A stretch of DNA of 64,000 nt, taken from positions 34,208,213-34,272,212 of the forward strand of contig NC_088202.1 in the NCBI RefSeq assembly GCF_037126465.1. Direction: 5' to 3'. Below the pieces are notes generated by a model, which searched no databases, had not been told where the DNA came from, and saw only the letters and a list, made by a program, of their open reading frames with translations. Source of the DNA: Ornithodoros turicata (Eukaryota > Arthropoda > Arachnida > Ixodida > Argasidae). Made by a program: the position numbers and the translations under genes. Shown here piece by piece: positions 11,839 to 22,461 of this stretch. Within the stretch, counting starts at the first letter, position 1, and the number at the start of each line of letters is the position of its first letter.

Positions 11839-12267
11839 ATGGACAGATTTTGTACTCGATACCATAAGTCATGGGAAGATGTGATAAAAAACTGCTTCGA
11901 AAAGGAGGAGCCGCGAAACGATTTCATTATCGCTGCATTTCAATACGTCCTAGACATGGTCGTATTCGGAGATATGGTACAAACTACAGAACTGAAGGTG
12001 CAAGAATTTATATGCCGAATCTACAATACTTACAAAAATATCTGCACATCAACGTCTGAAGGGCCATTGGGATTGATGGCGGAGTTTTTGAGGTTTCCCA
12101 ACGAAGAATTGAAATACACTAGACCAGATGTAATTGTAATCATTGCAATGGGCATTGCGTACATCAAGAAAGCAGTCGGATCAAATTATCATATACAAGC
12201 GGTCTATATCGCACGATTCATTACGGATTTGTTGAAATTACACATATCTGAGATGGAAAGTACATAA
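11839..12267 (+). CDS. Palindrome gene 1, left copy (unknown, 142 aa)
   Basis: Open frame with an ATG at 11839; six in-frame codons upstream begin with TTG, so I prefer this ATG. The predicted product is 142 residues, mostly alpha-helical in character, cysteine-containing and soluble, with a charged N-terminus (MDRFCTRYHKSWEDV) and a hydrophobic stretch DVIVIIAMGIAYIKKA near residue 110. No signal peptide or known motif is recognised. The copy in the other arm appears identical at protein level, and nearly so in DNA. Gene 2 follows 69 bp downstream on the same strand. The compact arrangement in AT-rich DNA recalls small viral or virus-like accessory genes, but that is only an impression. Confidence 0.6.
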   Translation: MDRFCTRYHKSWEDVIKNCFEKEEPRNDFIIAAFQYVLDMVVFGDMVQTTELKVQEFICRIYNTYKNICTSTSEGPLGLMAEFLRFPNEELKYTRPDVIVIIAMGIAYIKKAVGSNYHIQAVYIARFITDLLKLHISEMEST

Positions 12268-12336
12268 AATCTTATCACGTGATATATTCCACTACCACGG
12301 CAACGCAATTATTTTCTTCTACCAGTCTCTGCAACG

Positions 12337-12684
12337 ATGTCGAATCAACAGAAGTTCAATATTGTCGTGCAAGGTCTGATGTATTATCACCTATTGAAAC
12401 TCAACAAACATATCAATTGCGGTGGACCACCGGACGATTTTCATCTAATACTCTCTTCTACGCCATTCAAGAACCTTCATACAAAGAAAGGAAGCATCAA
12501 TAAGAGACTCTGCAAATTCATCGCGACAAAGTGCAAGTTGTTGAAGCAATACAAACACGGCGACAACATAGCGCCAGCATTAATCAATGCTGGATTCAAG
12601 CGCCCAATAATCAGAATAAACTATTTAATGTCTTCGGAATTCATCAATGAAGACAACAAACGAAAACTTCAGAGTTTGAAATAG
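12337..12684 (+). CDS. Palindrome gene 2, left copy (unknown, 115 aa)
   Basis: ATG at 12337 (ACGATGTCG context). The product is 115 residues, basic and lysine-rich (KKGSINKRLCKFIATKCKLL in the middle), with a hydrophobic N-terminal helix IVVQGLMYYHLL and a lysine-rich C-terminus. No known domain recognised. The basic charge would suit nucleic-acid or phosphate binding, but nothing proves it. It ends 16 bp before an AATAAA at 12701, consistent with a shared or separate eukaryotic-type transcript with gene 1. The right-arm copy differs by two residues (Ile to Asn and Ser to Leu near the C-terminal third), and both frames stay open. Confidence 0.6.
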   Translation: MSNQQKFNIVVQGLMYYHLLKLNKHINCGGPPDDFHLILSSTPFKNLHTKKGSINKRLCKFIATKCKLLKQYKHGDNIAPALINAGFKRPIIRINYLMSSEFINEDNKRKLQSLK

Positions 12685-12700
12685 AATTGTAATTTATCGA

Positions 12701-12706
12701 AATAAA
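12701..12706 (+). promoter_or_regulatory. Poly(A) signal after gene 2, left
   Basis: AATAAA 16 bp after the stop codon of the 115-codon gene, conserved in the opposite arm at 15915-15920. Confidence 0.5.
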
Positions 12707-14257
12707 CAAGTGTATAAGTGAAACAATAATTGTAATCTTTGTCATCATTAAAATGAATTCTTCGCATCACAATGAAAAGCACTTTACATTTAGCATGGCT
12801 AGACTGAGAACAATGATTGCTAAGGAAACGAAATATTCCACAATTTGTGTAAGAATTCTCGTATGGAATGAGACCTGACCACCAAATAGGTTTTACTCGA
12901 CTACACTCTGTACAAATTCAACACCCGAAGGATAGAATTGCCGGAGAAGGATCGACCATTGAAATTTAGAGATATGATACATCGGTCTATGATTACAAAA
13001 AAAGGATCACTAATCTCATGTGAAAACTTATCATATTTCACGAATTAAATTCCACAGTGCATGTATATTTCTCAATCAGTTGCACTAGCCCAGACATAGT
13101 AAAAGAAGAAGAAAAGGCGTCTTTGACAAGCAACCGATTGGAGTGCGGAACAAATAAATAAATATTTTTGTCAACACAGTTGTCCATATGTATGAGTAGG
13201 AAAAAGGAGCCGTCCAAGGCTTGCAGTGGTGGCCAAGATATGGCAAAACGGGAAGTAAGGCAAGATAACTGATTGCGGCTGGTCGTTCGCGACAACTTTT
13301 ACAATCGCATTGGGGTTCACTGCCTGGGAGATGACACGAAGCCTTCGCGAAAAGCGAATCTATTATCAGATGCCACAATGCAAACGAAAGATTTTACGAG
13401 CACGACGTGCAGGCCAAGTCTCCATTTCTAATCACATAGTCTTCGTAACACACGGCACACAAACGTATATCAAATCATTTCCAAGTGGCAATCAGATTTT
13501 GGGAGAAGCGGATCACACAACTGCCATCAGAAGTGCTTAACCAATATACAATGAAGATGAGCGTTATGCATAAACACAATGGAAGATATGTTATATTAAT
13601 TATAATAACCAGATCAGCGCAGGTCACACATAAACGTAGATCCAATTCACAAAATATACTAGAGATTTCCCGTAACCATACAGAAAAAACTATCACATTA
13701 TTTTAGTGTCATAGCATCTAGGCACTACAAATGGAAAGGCCATACTGTAATTTTATAAGTCTTTAGCTCATAACATTGTAAAACGCAAATTCCACACTAA
13801 AGATCATTTTCTTCTTTAAATTTTCAAAATCAAAACTGCACGCTATTTCTTGCATTTTTCTAAAGATATAGATTAAAAAGTTGTGCATATACTCACACAT
13901 ACTTTACAAGATATTTGTTTGTGGATTAATTGCTAAAATTTATCGGTTCACATTCAGGAGAAGTGGTGACTACCACACATCAGTAAGAGTTTAATCACAA
14001 TTTGAACAAGTGTTGCGATTTATGATCAGTGTTGTAGAACGTGTAATTTCACAATACGCAAGCTTTAGGTCGATCACTTTGACGAGCACTCTTTCACGAT
14101 GTCAGAGAAGTTATCCGAATGGATTGATATTTTCTGTATACACTATAACATAATGCGAATTCTTTATGTCGTGGATATTAAAAGTTACGAATATTTTTCG
14201 AACGAAAATTTACTTAAGACTCGAAGAAAGGGTCACCCGCGTCGTCGAAGACGTTTC

Positions 14258-14363
14258 CGGAAAAAGCAACACGCTCGCGTGCGGTACCGCGTTAACGCGT
14301 CGGGCACAGAATCGCGTTCGGTTTCGGGTACGGCATTGGGGAAACGCGGCCCGGCGTGTTGCC
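14258..14363. other. GC-rich palindrome centre, telomere-hairpin-like
   Basis: The perfect arm pairing stops at ACGTTTC/GAAACGT. Inside, a second stem GCAACACGC (14266-14274) pairs with GCGTGTTGC (14354-14362), with eight unpaired bases on the left against one on the right. The 79 bp between them hold self-complementary GCGGTACCGC (14281-14290) and CGCGTTAACGCG (14288-14299), and a CGCGTT/AACGCG pair (about 14313 and 14343). Such T- or cross-shaped folding is known from hairpin ends of linear single-stranded DNA replicons. The resemblance is structural only. Confidence 0.75.
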
Positions 14364-15914
14364 GAAACGTCTTCGACGACGCGGGTGACCCTTTCTTCGA
14401 GTCTTAAGTAAATTTTCGTTCGAAAAATATTCGTAACTTTTAATATCCACGACATAAAGAATTCGCATTATGTTATAGTGTATACAGAAAATATCAATCC
14501 ATTCGGATAACTTCTCTGACATCGTGAAAGAGTGCTCGTCAAAGTGATCGACCTAAAGCTTGCGTATTGTGAAATTACACGTTCTACAACACTGATCATA
14601 AATCGCAACACTTGTTCAAATTGTGATTAAACTCTTACTGATGTGTGGTAGTCACCACTTCTCCTGAATGTGAACCGATAAATTTTAGCAATTAATCCAC
14701 AAACAAATACCTTGTAAAGTATGTGTGAGTATATGCACAACTTTTTAATCTATATCTTTAGAAAAATGCAAGAAATAGCGTGCAGTTTTGATTTTGAAAA
14801 TTTAAAGAAGAAAATGATCTTTAGTGTGGAATTTGCGTTTTACAATGTTATGAGCTAAAGACTTATAAAATTACAGTATGGCCTTTCCATTTGTAGTGCC
14901 TAGATGCTATGACACTAAAATAATGTGATAGTTTTTTCTGTATGGTTACGGGAAATCTCTAGTATATTTTGTGAATTGGATCTACGTTTATGTGTGACCT
15001 GCGCTGATCTGGTTATTATAATTAATATAACATATCTTCCATTGTGTTTATGCATAACGCTCATCTTCATTGTATATTGGTTAAGCACTTCTGATGGCAG
15101 TTGTGTGATCCGCTTCTCCCAAAATCTGATTGCCACTTGGAGATTATTTCATATACGTTTGCGTGCCGTGTGTTACGAAGACTATGTGATTAGAAATGGA
15201 GACTTGGCCTGCACGTCGTGCTCGTAAAATCTTTCGTTTGCATTGTGGCATCTGATAATAGATTCGCTTTTCGCGAAGGCTTCGTGTCATCTCCCAGGCA
15301 GTGAACCCCAATGCGATTGTAAAAGTTGTCGCGAACGACCAGCCGCAATCAGTTATCTTGCCTTACTTCCCGTTTTGCCATATCTTGGCCCCCACTGCAA
15401 GCCTTGGACGGCTCCTTTTTCCTACTCATACAAATGGACAACTGTGTTGACAAAAATATTTATTTATTTGTTCCGCACTCCAATCGGTTGCTTGTCAAAG
15501 ACGCCTTTTCTTCTTCTTTTACTATGTCAGGGCTAGTGCAACTGATTGAGAAATATACATGCACTGTGGAATTTAATTCGTGAAATATGATAAGTTTTCA
15601 CATGAGATTAGTGATCCTGTTTTTGTAATCATAGACCGATGTATCATATCTCTAAATTTCAATGATCGATCCTTCTCCGGCAATTCTATCCTTCGGGTGT
15701 TGAATTTGTACAGAGTGTAGTCGAGTAAAACCTATTTGGTGGTCAGGTCTCATTCCATACGAGAATTCTTACACAAATTGTGGAATATTTCGTTTCCTTA
15801 GCAATCATTGTTCTCAGTCTAGCCATGCTAAATGTAAAGTGCTTTTCATTGTGATGCGAAGAATTCATTTTAATGATGACAAAGATTACAATTATTGTTT
15901 CACTTATACACTTG

Positions 15915-15920
15915 TTTATT
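15915..15920 (-). promoter_or_regulatory. Poly(A) signal after gene 2, right
   Basis: AATAAA on the minus strand, mirror of 12701-12706. Confidence 0.5.
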
Positions 15921-15936
15921 TCGATAAATTACAATT

Positions 15937-16284
15937 CTATTTCAAACTCTGAAGTTTTCGTTTGTTGTCTTCATTGATGAATTCCAAAGACATTAAATAG
16001 TTTATTCTGATTATTGGGCGCTTGAATCCAGCATTGTTTAATGCAGGCGCTATGTTGTCGCCGTGTTTGTATTGCTTCAACAACTTGCACTTTGTCGCGA
16101 TGAATTTGCAGAGTCTCTTATTGATGCTTCCTTTCTTTGTATGAAGGTTCTTGAATGGCGTAGAAGAGAGTATTAGATGAAAATCGTCCGGTGGTCCACC
16201 GCAATTGATATGTTTGTTGAGTTTCAATAGGTGATAATACATCAGACCTTGCACGACAATATTGAACTTCTGTTGATTCGACAT
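15937..16284 (-). CDS. Palindrome gene 2, right copy (unknown, 115 aa)
   Basis: Same frame, length and start context as the left-arm copy, with two amino-acid substitutions (NNAGFKRP and MSLEFINED here). The intact frame in spite of substitutions means either recent duplication or continued constraint. The counts are too small to separate these. It lies 69 bp downstream of the right copy of gene 1. The promoter is unknown; each arm transcribes toward the palindrome centre, so transcripts from the two arms converge. Confidence 0.6.
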   Translation of the reverse strand: MSNQQKFNIVVQGLMYYHLLKLNKHINCGGPPDDFHLILSSTPFKNLHTKKGSINKRLCKFIATKCKLLKQYKHGDNIAPALNNAGFKRPIIRINYLMSLEFINEDNKRKLQSLK

Positions 16285-16353
16285 CGTTGCAGAGACTGGT
16301 AGAAGAAAATAATTGCGTTGCCGTGGTAGTGGAATATATCACGTGATAAGATT

Positions 16354-16782
16354 TTATGTACTTTCCATCTCAGATATGTGTAATTTCAACAAATCCGTAA
16401 TGAATCGTGCGATATAGACCGCTTGTATATGATAATTTGATCCGACTGCTTTCTTGATGTACGCAATGCCCATTGCAATGATTACAATTACATCTGGTCT
16501 AGTGTATTTCAATTCTTCGTTGGGAAACCTCAAAAACTCCGCCATCAATCCCAATGGCCCTTCAGACGTTGATGTGCAGATATTTTTATAAGTATTGTAG
16601 ATTCGGCATATAAATTCTTGCACCTTCAGTTCTGTAGTTTGTACCATATCTCCGAATACGACCATGTCTAGGACGTATTGAAATGCAGCGATAATGAAAT
16701 CGTTTCGCGGCTCCTCCTTTTCGAAGCAGTTTTTTATCACATCTTCCCATGACTTATGGTATCGAGTACAAAATCTGTCCAT
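16354..16782 (-). CDS. Palindrome gene 1, right copy (unknown, 142 aa)
   Basis: Mirror of the gene at 11839-12267, with the ATG at 16780-16782 and the same upstream TTG-initiated extension. I found no amino-acid difference from the left copy, whereas the flanking AT-rich spacer does differ at single bases, for example just upstream at about 16911. The product has no recognised family; see the left copy for sequence character. Confidence 0.6.
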   Translation of the reverse strand: MDRFCTRYHKSWEDVIKNCFEKEEPRNDFIIAAFQYVLDMVVFGDMVQTTELKVQEFICRIYNTYKNICTSTSEGPLGLMAEFLRFPNEELKYTRPDVIVIIAMGIAYIKKAVGSNYHIQAVYIARFITDLLKLHISEMEST

Positions 16783-17980
16783 CTTTTCAAAGTAGAGCAA
16801 TTGTCTCTTCTGTTTTCAAGTGCACGTCTACACTTAATTAAAAGCATATCTATGTTTATTTTATTGATTAAAATTTTATTATCTGATTTAGAATGCTATA
16901 ATCTCCACCTGTCGTGAGAATTATTGTTTTGATTTTGTTTCAAGTATTCACTCGACTGATATTCTATGGGTTGTGAACTTACCGCTCGAGATAATTATTG
17001 CCTTGTATTTGTTTCAATTGTTCACTCGATTGACATAAGTAAGTACCTCTAAGATGGGAATGCCTCATAACTCTGAGTTGCATTTCACATTTGATATTTC
17101 TGTGTGGTTCATTAGAAATTTCTGTTGCAAAATATTATAAAAATTGACGTAATTAAATTTGTTTCTCGTTTTTGATTGAGTATCGTTGCTACCAATTAAT
17201 AATTTGGACTTTCTCTACATTTTCAATAACAATATCGCATCTCTACAAACTTAGCCGACTTGGCAACCACTTTGACGAAAGATTTCCATTTCAGGGAAAG
17301 GATGCGAAAAGATAGTGACCCCAGCGAGTGATATCGACATCTATTTGCGCTGCACAATAAACTATATCGCCTTTGAACTCTCTTATCTGACCTCTAGAGC
17401 GCCCCGTTTGCTGGACAAAGTAATGTAGCCCCTAACCCTTTGGGTGATAAAGCATGCGCTGTGCTATGGTCACATAGATATAGACATAAAGTCTCCTGGC
17501 TTTGAGGAAAAGAGTGAAAACCGTGCATATTTCCTATGTCTTGGATACCTCCATCAAGGTTCGTAGTGTTTGTTAGAATGAAAATTGTATATTGATCGAT
17601 TTTATGATGGTTCAATGATAGATGATTTTCCTCTGTTGATGTTTACGTGTCGCCGCGTGTTCCTCTGTTCTTCAGCGTTAAGTCTGTGCTATTTCGCCAT
17701 TGATAGATTGATTAGCTATTATTTCTCAATGTGTTGGACGGTGCGCAGGTTTGGCTCTCTATTAATTGTAGCTGATGATTGTGTTGTTTCTCGTTATTTC
17801 CTTGCGTCTATGCTGTTCACTTAATAAGAAATTAAAAGTTGAGTAATGTTAGAATATGAAACTGAGATTCCCTATTGCGCTCGAAATGTTATGACAAATA
17901 TTCACGCTATTGCAAAGATGGTTCTCACGTCTCAGACTTTTATAATACAATTTGTAATTTGATTGTAATCGTATTGATTA

Positions 17981-18705
17981 AGAATATCTTCTTTGTAGTG
18001 GTATAGATTTTATTTCCTCTTGTCGCTCGTGTTCCGTGGTCTTCCATACATCTATCGGCATCCGCCTTCGATAAATCATGCAGGTCAGATATCATTAGAT
18101 CTGGTTGTTGGCTAGGAGCGCGCTATATGGTGAAGTTCATTTTTAACATGTCTATTTTCTGATGAGTTTGATTTTTTCTTCTAATTTACTGAATGATAGA
18201 TTACTATGTTGTTTTGGTTAGGAATATCTTCTTTGTATTGGTATAGATTTTATTTCCTCTTGTGTTCGTGTCGTTCTGTTTGTTGGTTAGGAATGTGCTA
18301 TGTGGTGAAGTTCATTTTTAACATGTCTATTTTCTGATGAGTTTGTGAGTTTGATTTTTTTCTTTTCCTCTTGTGTTCGTGTCGTTCGTTGTTCTGTTTG
18401 TTGGCTAGGAGCGTGCTATGTGGTGAAGTGGAATATCTTCTTTGTAGTGGTATAGATTTTATTTCCTCTTGTGTTCGTGTCGTTCTGTTTGTTGGCTAGG
18501 ATTGTGCTATGTGGTGAAGTTCGTTTTTAACATATCTATTTTCTGATGAGTTTGATTTTTTCTTCTGATTTTCCTCTTGTGTTCGTGTCGTTCTTTGTTC
18601 TGTTTGTTGGCTAGGAGCGTGCTATGTGGTGAAGTGGAATATCTTCTTTGTAGTGGTATAGATTTTATTTCGTCTTGTGTTCGTGTCCCATAGTCTTCCA
18701 GTGTC
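17981..18705. repeat. AT-rich array carrying MITE-A end motif (right)
   Basis: Inverted counterpart of 9916-10640. On the plus strand it reads GTTGGCTAGGAGCGTGCTAT followed by GTGGTGAAGT, repeated five times. Confidence 0.8.
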
Positions 18706-19129
18706 TCTGCTGTTCACAGTTAATTACATACAACTATCAGAACTTCCCGCTATTGCACTGATGGTTCTCACGTATAGGAATATTAGACGTTTTATAATAC
18801 AATTTGTAATTTTGATTGTAATAGTATTGATTAAGAATATTTTAAATGCGCTATCAATTCTGATTCAATGAAAACTTCCACTAATAAAAATATTGTGTTT
18901 GATTTGTGATACCTATTCAATGCTAATGTATCATACCTGTAATATTCTTTGTTACGTGTATTGTGTTCCTTCTATTTCAGATTTTTGGCTAAGTTTTTCC
19001 CATTCACGCAGAGTCATAACATAATTCCTAATGACTTTAATAAATATATTTTCACTTGTACTTTTGTGTATGGCTATCCTTTGCATGTAAACTGCACACC
19101 TGTTGTAGCTAAAAAAATTACGATTCAAG

Positions 19130-19205
19130 TCGACTCAGGCTGAAAAATGACGAAAGTCGGCGGTCCAGACTGCAAAATGACGAAAGTCGGCGGCCCAGGC
19201 TGAAT
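19130..19205. repeat. 30 bp repeats, two copies (right arm)
   Basis: Two copies of TGACGAAAGTCGGCGGYCCA against three in the left arm. This is the main length difference between the arms. Confidence 0.75.
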
Positions 19206-19285
19206 GGTAAACGCACACGCAGCCCTCCGGCCACGCGACGCCCAAGTAGGAAAATTGTGAAAGAAGTCAGCCCAGGATGAATGGT

Positions 19286-19690
19286 AAGCGCGCAGCCCTC
19301 CGGCCACGTTCCGCCCACCACAGCAACCCTCCACCCGAGCACCACCCTGTTACAGGTGGTGAAGGTTTTTTCGGCTGGGTTTTTCTCCTTCACCTGACTG
19401 GCATCACAATTTCCAGCACTATTGGCTTTAATAAATATATCTCAACTTGAATGACATTAATAAATATACTTTGACTTGTACTTTTTGAAGCGCGCAGCCC
19501 TCCGGCCACGTTCCGCCCACCACAGCAACCTTCCACACGAGCACCGCCCTGTTACAGGTGGTGAAGGTTTTTTCGGCTAGGTTTTTCTCCTTCACCTGAT
19601 TGGCATCACAATTCCCAGCACTATTGGCTTTAATAAATATATCTCAACTTGAATGACATTAATAAATATATTTTGACTTGTACTTTTTGT
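19286..19690. repeat. Two tandem 202 bp units, right arm
   Basis: Mirror of 8903-9306, with a few base differences such as GACTGGCATC for GATTGGCATC. Confidence 0.75.
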
Positions 19691-19948
19691 GTATGACCCT
19701 TCTTTGCATGTCTCTGCATGTAAACCACTCACCTGCTGTATCGGAAAAATATGTGAAGTCGGCCAAAGAAGTCTGTCCAGGCTGAAAAATGTGAGAGGAT
19801 AAGCGCGCACGCATCCCTCCCCCACCGATAAGCGCGCTGACAACCCTCCCCACACGCGCCGCGCAGGGAAAAATACGCGCAGGGCTCAGGGTAGGGGGGG
19901 GGGTGCTGGATTCGCCCGGGGCTGGGTTCTGCCCCACCTAGTACTACT

Positions 19949-20030
19949 GACACTATATTTTTTAAATCGCTGAAACAGATTCGAACGTCCCTTTAAGCGA
20001 AAATGATGAAGGGATGTTCTTGCGTTACTT
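19949..20030 (+). repeat. Right target duplication and repeat D continuation
   Basis: Starts with the second GACACT (19949-19954). The bases that follow (ATATTTTTTAAATCG and GATTCGAACGTCC) align with the continuation of the paralogue on the minus strand below 29072 (GTAGTTTCGGAATCG and GATGCGACCGTCT). The host repeat is therefore continuous across the palindrome. Confidence 0.5.
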
Positions 20031-22461
20031 GTAGGTCGGTTTAGGGAACCTTAAAAAGTTAAGTAAAGGAAGGCTGAAGTCCCAAGTACACTTAAACAGA
20101 CACTGCAATGTTACAGGCGGTGGAAAATGACCATATTCGGGTGAGTTTCCATTGAATTCCGAACAAATTTCGGGGAATTTCCACATTGGAAGTGACTAAA
20201 TAAATTGTACAAAACTTTTGTCAGGACTCATGCAAACGTTCTCTTGAAATTTCGATGATTTGTCTTTATTTCTATTTGACCTGTCGTCTCATTGCGCTCA
20301 TCCTCTCATATTAACTTCCTTGAAGTGTGGTAGGGTCCAGCGACCACCACCACTTTGTTATCGCCACTTTTGCTCCATTCATTTATTGTTGTTGTTGGTC
20401 GGTTCATTGCGTCATCTTTCGTGGAAGCGCTATTTGTTGCAGTTTTTATCATTATTTTCCGTCCTTTGGCGTGCTAATCAATGGCACCCCCTTTAGCAAC
20501 ATATTGCTGCAGTAAAATGTTGATCTTCTTATGGTTGGTTCACTTTATGTCTTTCTTGTGACTCATTCATCATTATTAGTCTCCGCCGGGCGACGCCAAT
20601 ACTGGTAATCTGAGAAAACGTACAACACAAATAAAAAAAATTAAAAAAAGCAGCACGAAGAGTAAATCTCGTGGAAACCCAAACAGAAAATCAAAATAAA
20701 GAGTATATAAATAAATGGAGAGGCCAAGACCTCAAAAAAGTAAAGACGTTAGATATAAATTGATCGACAGCGAACCTGACGACGTAATCGGAGGAGTGTG
20801 GAGTGGGAGCGCATGGAGGGTATAAAGAGTAGGGGACAAACATGTGTGTCCGGAGCCAACACTATTTATAAAGAGAGCTTACGGCCTGTTGCTGCACTGG
20901 AGTAGTAATGCAAATAGATCACAGGACATCCATAACAGTTTAGATGAGGGTAACATATCCTTGAGTTTGAGCAAGTGGAAAGATGAGCGGTGAAGACAAG
21001 AGTGGGACGAAGCGGAAGAGGCCATCTTTCCTAATCTTCCAACCCAAGGATGTATTTTCCTCTTCGAGTTCACGGCAGTTAGCTTCCCTTCGCCTGCTCC
21101 GTCCTTGAACATTTAGGAACTTAAGAATCTCCTAGAGTGAGCACATTTGCAAGAACTTTGTTGCACTCGGGTCATAACCCAAGTACCTTACTTGCGTTCA
21201 ACGGTCGAAAATCAAGGCGAGTATCCGGCGGCTACAAGGCGCGACGATAGTCATTTTACTTAACGCACTCTTGAAGCGCACGTTCTGCATCATTTTCTAT
21301 GGTGCGCTGACTACGGTTGGGAGAGGGAAGCTTCCCGGGTTTGAACGGGAGGCGCCAGCTGTAAGCAACATTTAGCCGGAGCTCGCAGATTGAACATGAT
21401 AATAATAATATATCGTGGCTTTTGGGTAGCAAGACCAGAATGGTCAGGAGCGGAGCAAGAGTGATTTGTCCGTGTAATAATTTTACCAACCATGTATTCT
21501 CTAACTTGCACGCATCTATCAGTATACGGTACACAATACTTAGCGTCCCTCGTTGTTGACAGAATGCTTCACTAACTTATAGTATGCCGTCGGTATAAGA
21601 GGATATTCCGGTGCTTTTGTGGTTGCCTGATCAATGTACGGCTACATTTTCTAAGGGACACGGTGTAAAGAACAAGAAAACTTGGGTCTCAGGTATTTAT
21701 ATGCTTTTTGTTTTTTCTAGTGTGAAATTTTTTTCGAGTGCGCTACAACAGTTATGACAAGAGCACTACAATAGCTGTGAAAGAAGAAGGCTAATGTCGA
21801 AGTGCTTTTTTTTTTTCTTTTTTGCATGGGAAATATTTCCGGGCTTTTCGGCACGCACTGCCTGAAAATTGATTCGTGGAAATTTAAATATGCGAAAGAG
21901 GTTGGAGGCAGTGTTCGATTTTGAAAGGGTTGTAAAACAATTTACAAACATTTGAGGAAATTACGTTGTAAATATAGCGGTGCGTGTTCTTTACATCAAA
22001 ACGCTATGTTTCTGCAATGACGCGTTACGAATCTATTGTACTGCAAAGGACACGTGCTAGGAGAGCTCCTCCGTCGCTCTCAGCTCTTAACTTCTTCGTC
22101 CGTTTTTCCAGTGACGTTTTATCGTGGAGAAAGGAAGTGCACACTTTTTCGTTCCCATGGCGAAGTAGGCGGTTGCAAAGAGGGAGACGGTCAAGGGAGG
22201 AACGCCTTCGGAATGGTGAGCTTCGCGTACTTGGGCCAAGCGTGCGTGGATAAAACGTCACTAACCCGTTTGTCTGCCGACGTCTCTTTGCGCTGTTTGG
22301 TGGCTCGAAAAAAATATCAGTTTTAAAACCCCAGCAGTTCAAAAACTGTTCGAATGTTTCCATGAGGAATGCGGTACTTTGCGTGTCGACTCCATGGGTT
22401 ACAACATATCAAACGCAGCCATACGTTTAATGGGTTGCATATGGTTTCTCAACCCCTTTAA
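20031..22461. other. No recognised feature
   Basis: Probably unique or highly decayed DNA. Several short open frames (for example 22025-22363 minus) have no domain signature. No RNA gene seen. Confidence 0.45.

Larger units (their letters stand above)
8644..14257 (+). repeat. Palindrome left arm
   Basis: Inverted copy of 14364-19948. In the inner part, paired positions sum to 28621; at the outer ends they sum to 28592, because the left arm has one extra 30 bp repeat unit. Differences are sparse: single substitutions, for example in the 115-codon gene and near 11250. The long stretches 10641-11838 and 12707-14257 are AT-rich and hold no gene I can support. Confidence 0.9.
8644..19948. mobile_element. 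Giant palindromic element (11.3 kb)
   Basis: Two inverted arms of 5614 and 5585 bp flank a 106 bp centre. Termini are AGTAGTACTAGG and CCTAGTACTACT. Flanks carry a perfect 6 bp direct repeat, and the host repeat continues across the insertion. Each arm runs, outside to inside: GC-rich subterminal repeats with a poly-C tract, a duplicated 202 bp unit, 30 bp repeats, an AT-rich array of about 100 bp units, AT-rich spacer, a two-gene cassette, more AT-rich spacer, and a GC-rich tip at the centre. Known Polintons/Mavericks have 6 bp duplications and AG-starting termini, which fits. No polymerase B, integrase, protease, ATPase or capsid gene was recognised, so the element would be non-autonomous. 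Alternatives are a foldback transposon of another superfamily (Dada also makes 6-7 bp duplications) or an integrated dimer of a linear hairpin-ended replicon. Confidence 0.85.
14364..19948 (-). repeat. Palindrome right arm
   Basis: Inverted partner of 8644-14257, with the same order of subterminal repeats, array, spacer and two genes. It has one fewer 30 bp unit and scattered substitutions, so it is not a perfect mirror. Confidence 0.9.

Noticed and set aside
13038..13378. Overlapping minus-strand frames of 85 and 97 codons (mirrored at 15243-15583)
   Set aside because: They overlap each other in different frames and are hydrophobic from AT-rich DNA. Their preservation in both arms follows from arm identity alone.
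14099..14522. Frames of 76-102 codons across the palindrome centre on both strands
   Set aside because: They read through the hairpin into the opposite arm and are by-products of the symmetry.
11839..16782. Palindrome as an integrated parvovirus or other named virus
   Set aside because: No replication protein, capsid or polymerase frame is visible in either arm. Only the hairpin-like centre and compact layout suggest a virus.
8644..19948. Palindrome as an assembly or read-chimera artefact
   Set aside because: Arms differ by repeat copy number and scattered bases, the flanks carry a 6 bp duplication, and the host repeat continues across the insertion. Read-level proof is still missing.
22025..22363. 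112-codon minus frame and overlapping plus frames
   Set aside because: Several overlapping frames in a GC-richer patch, with no recognisable motif.
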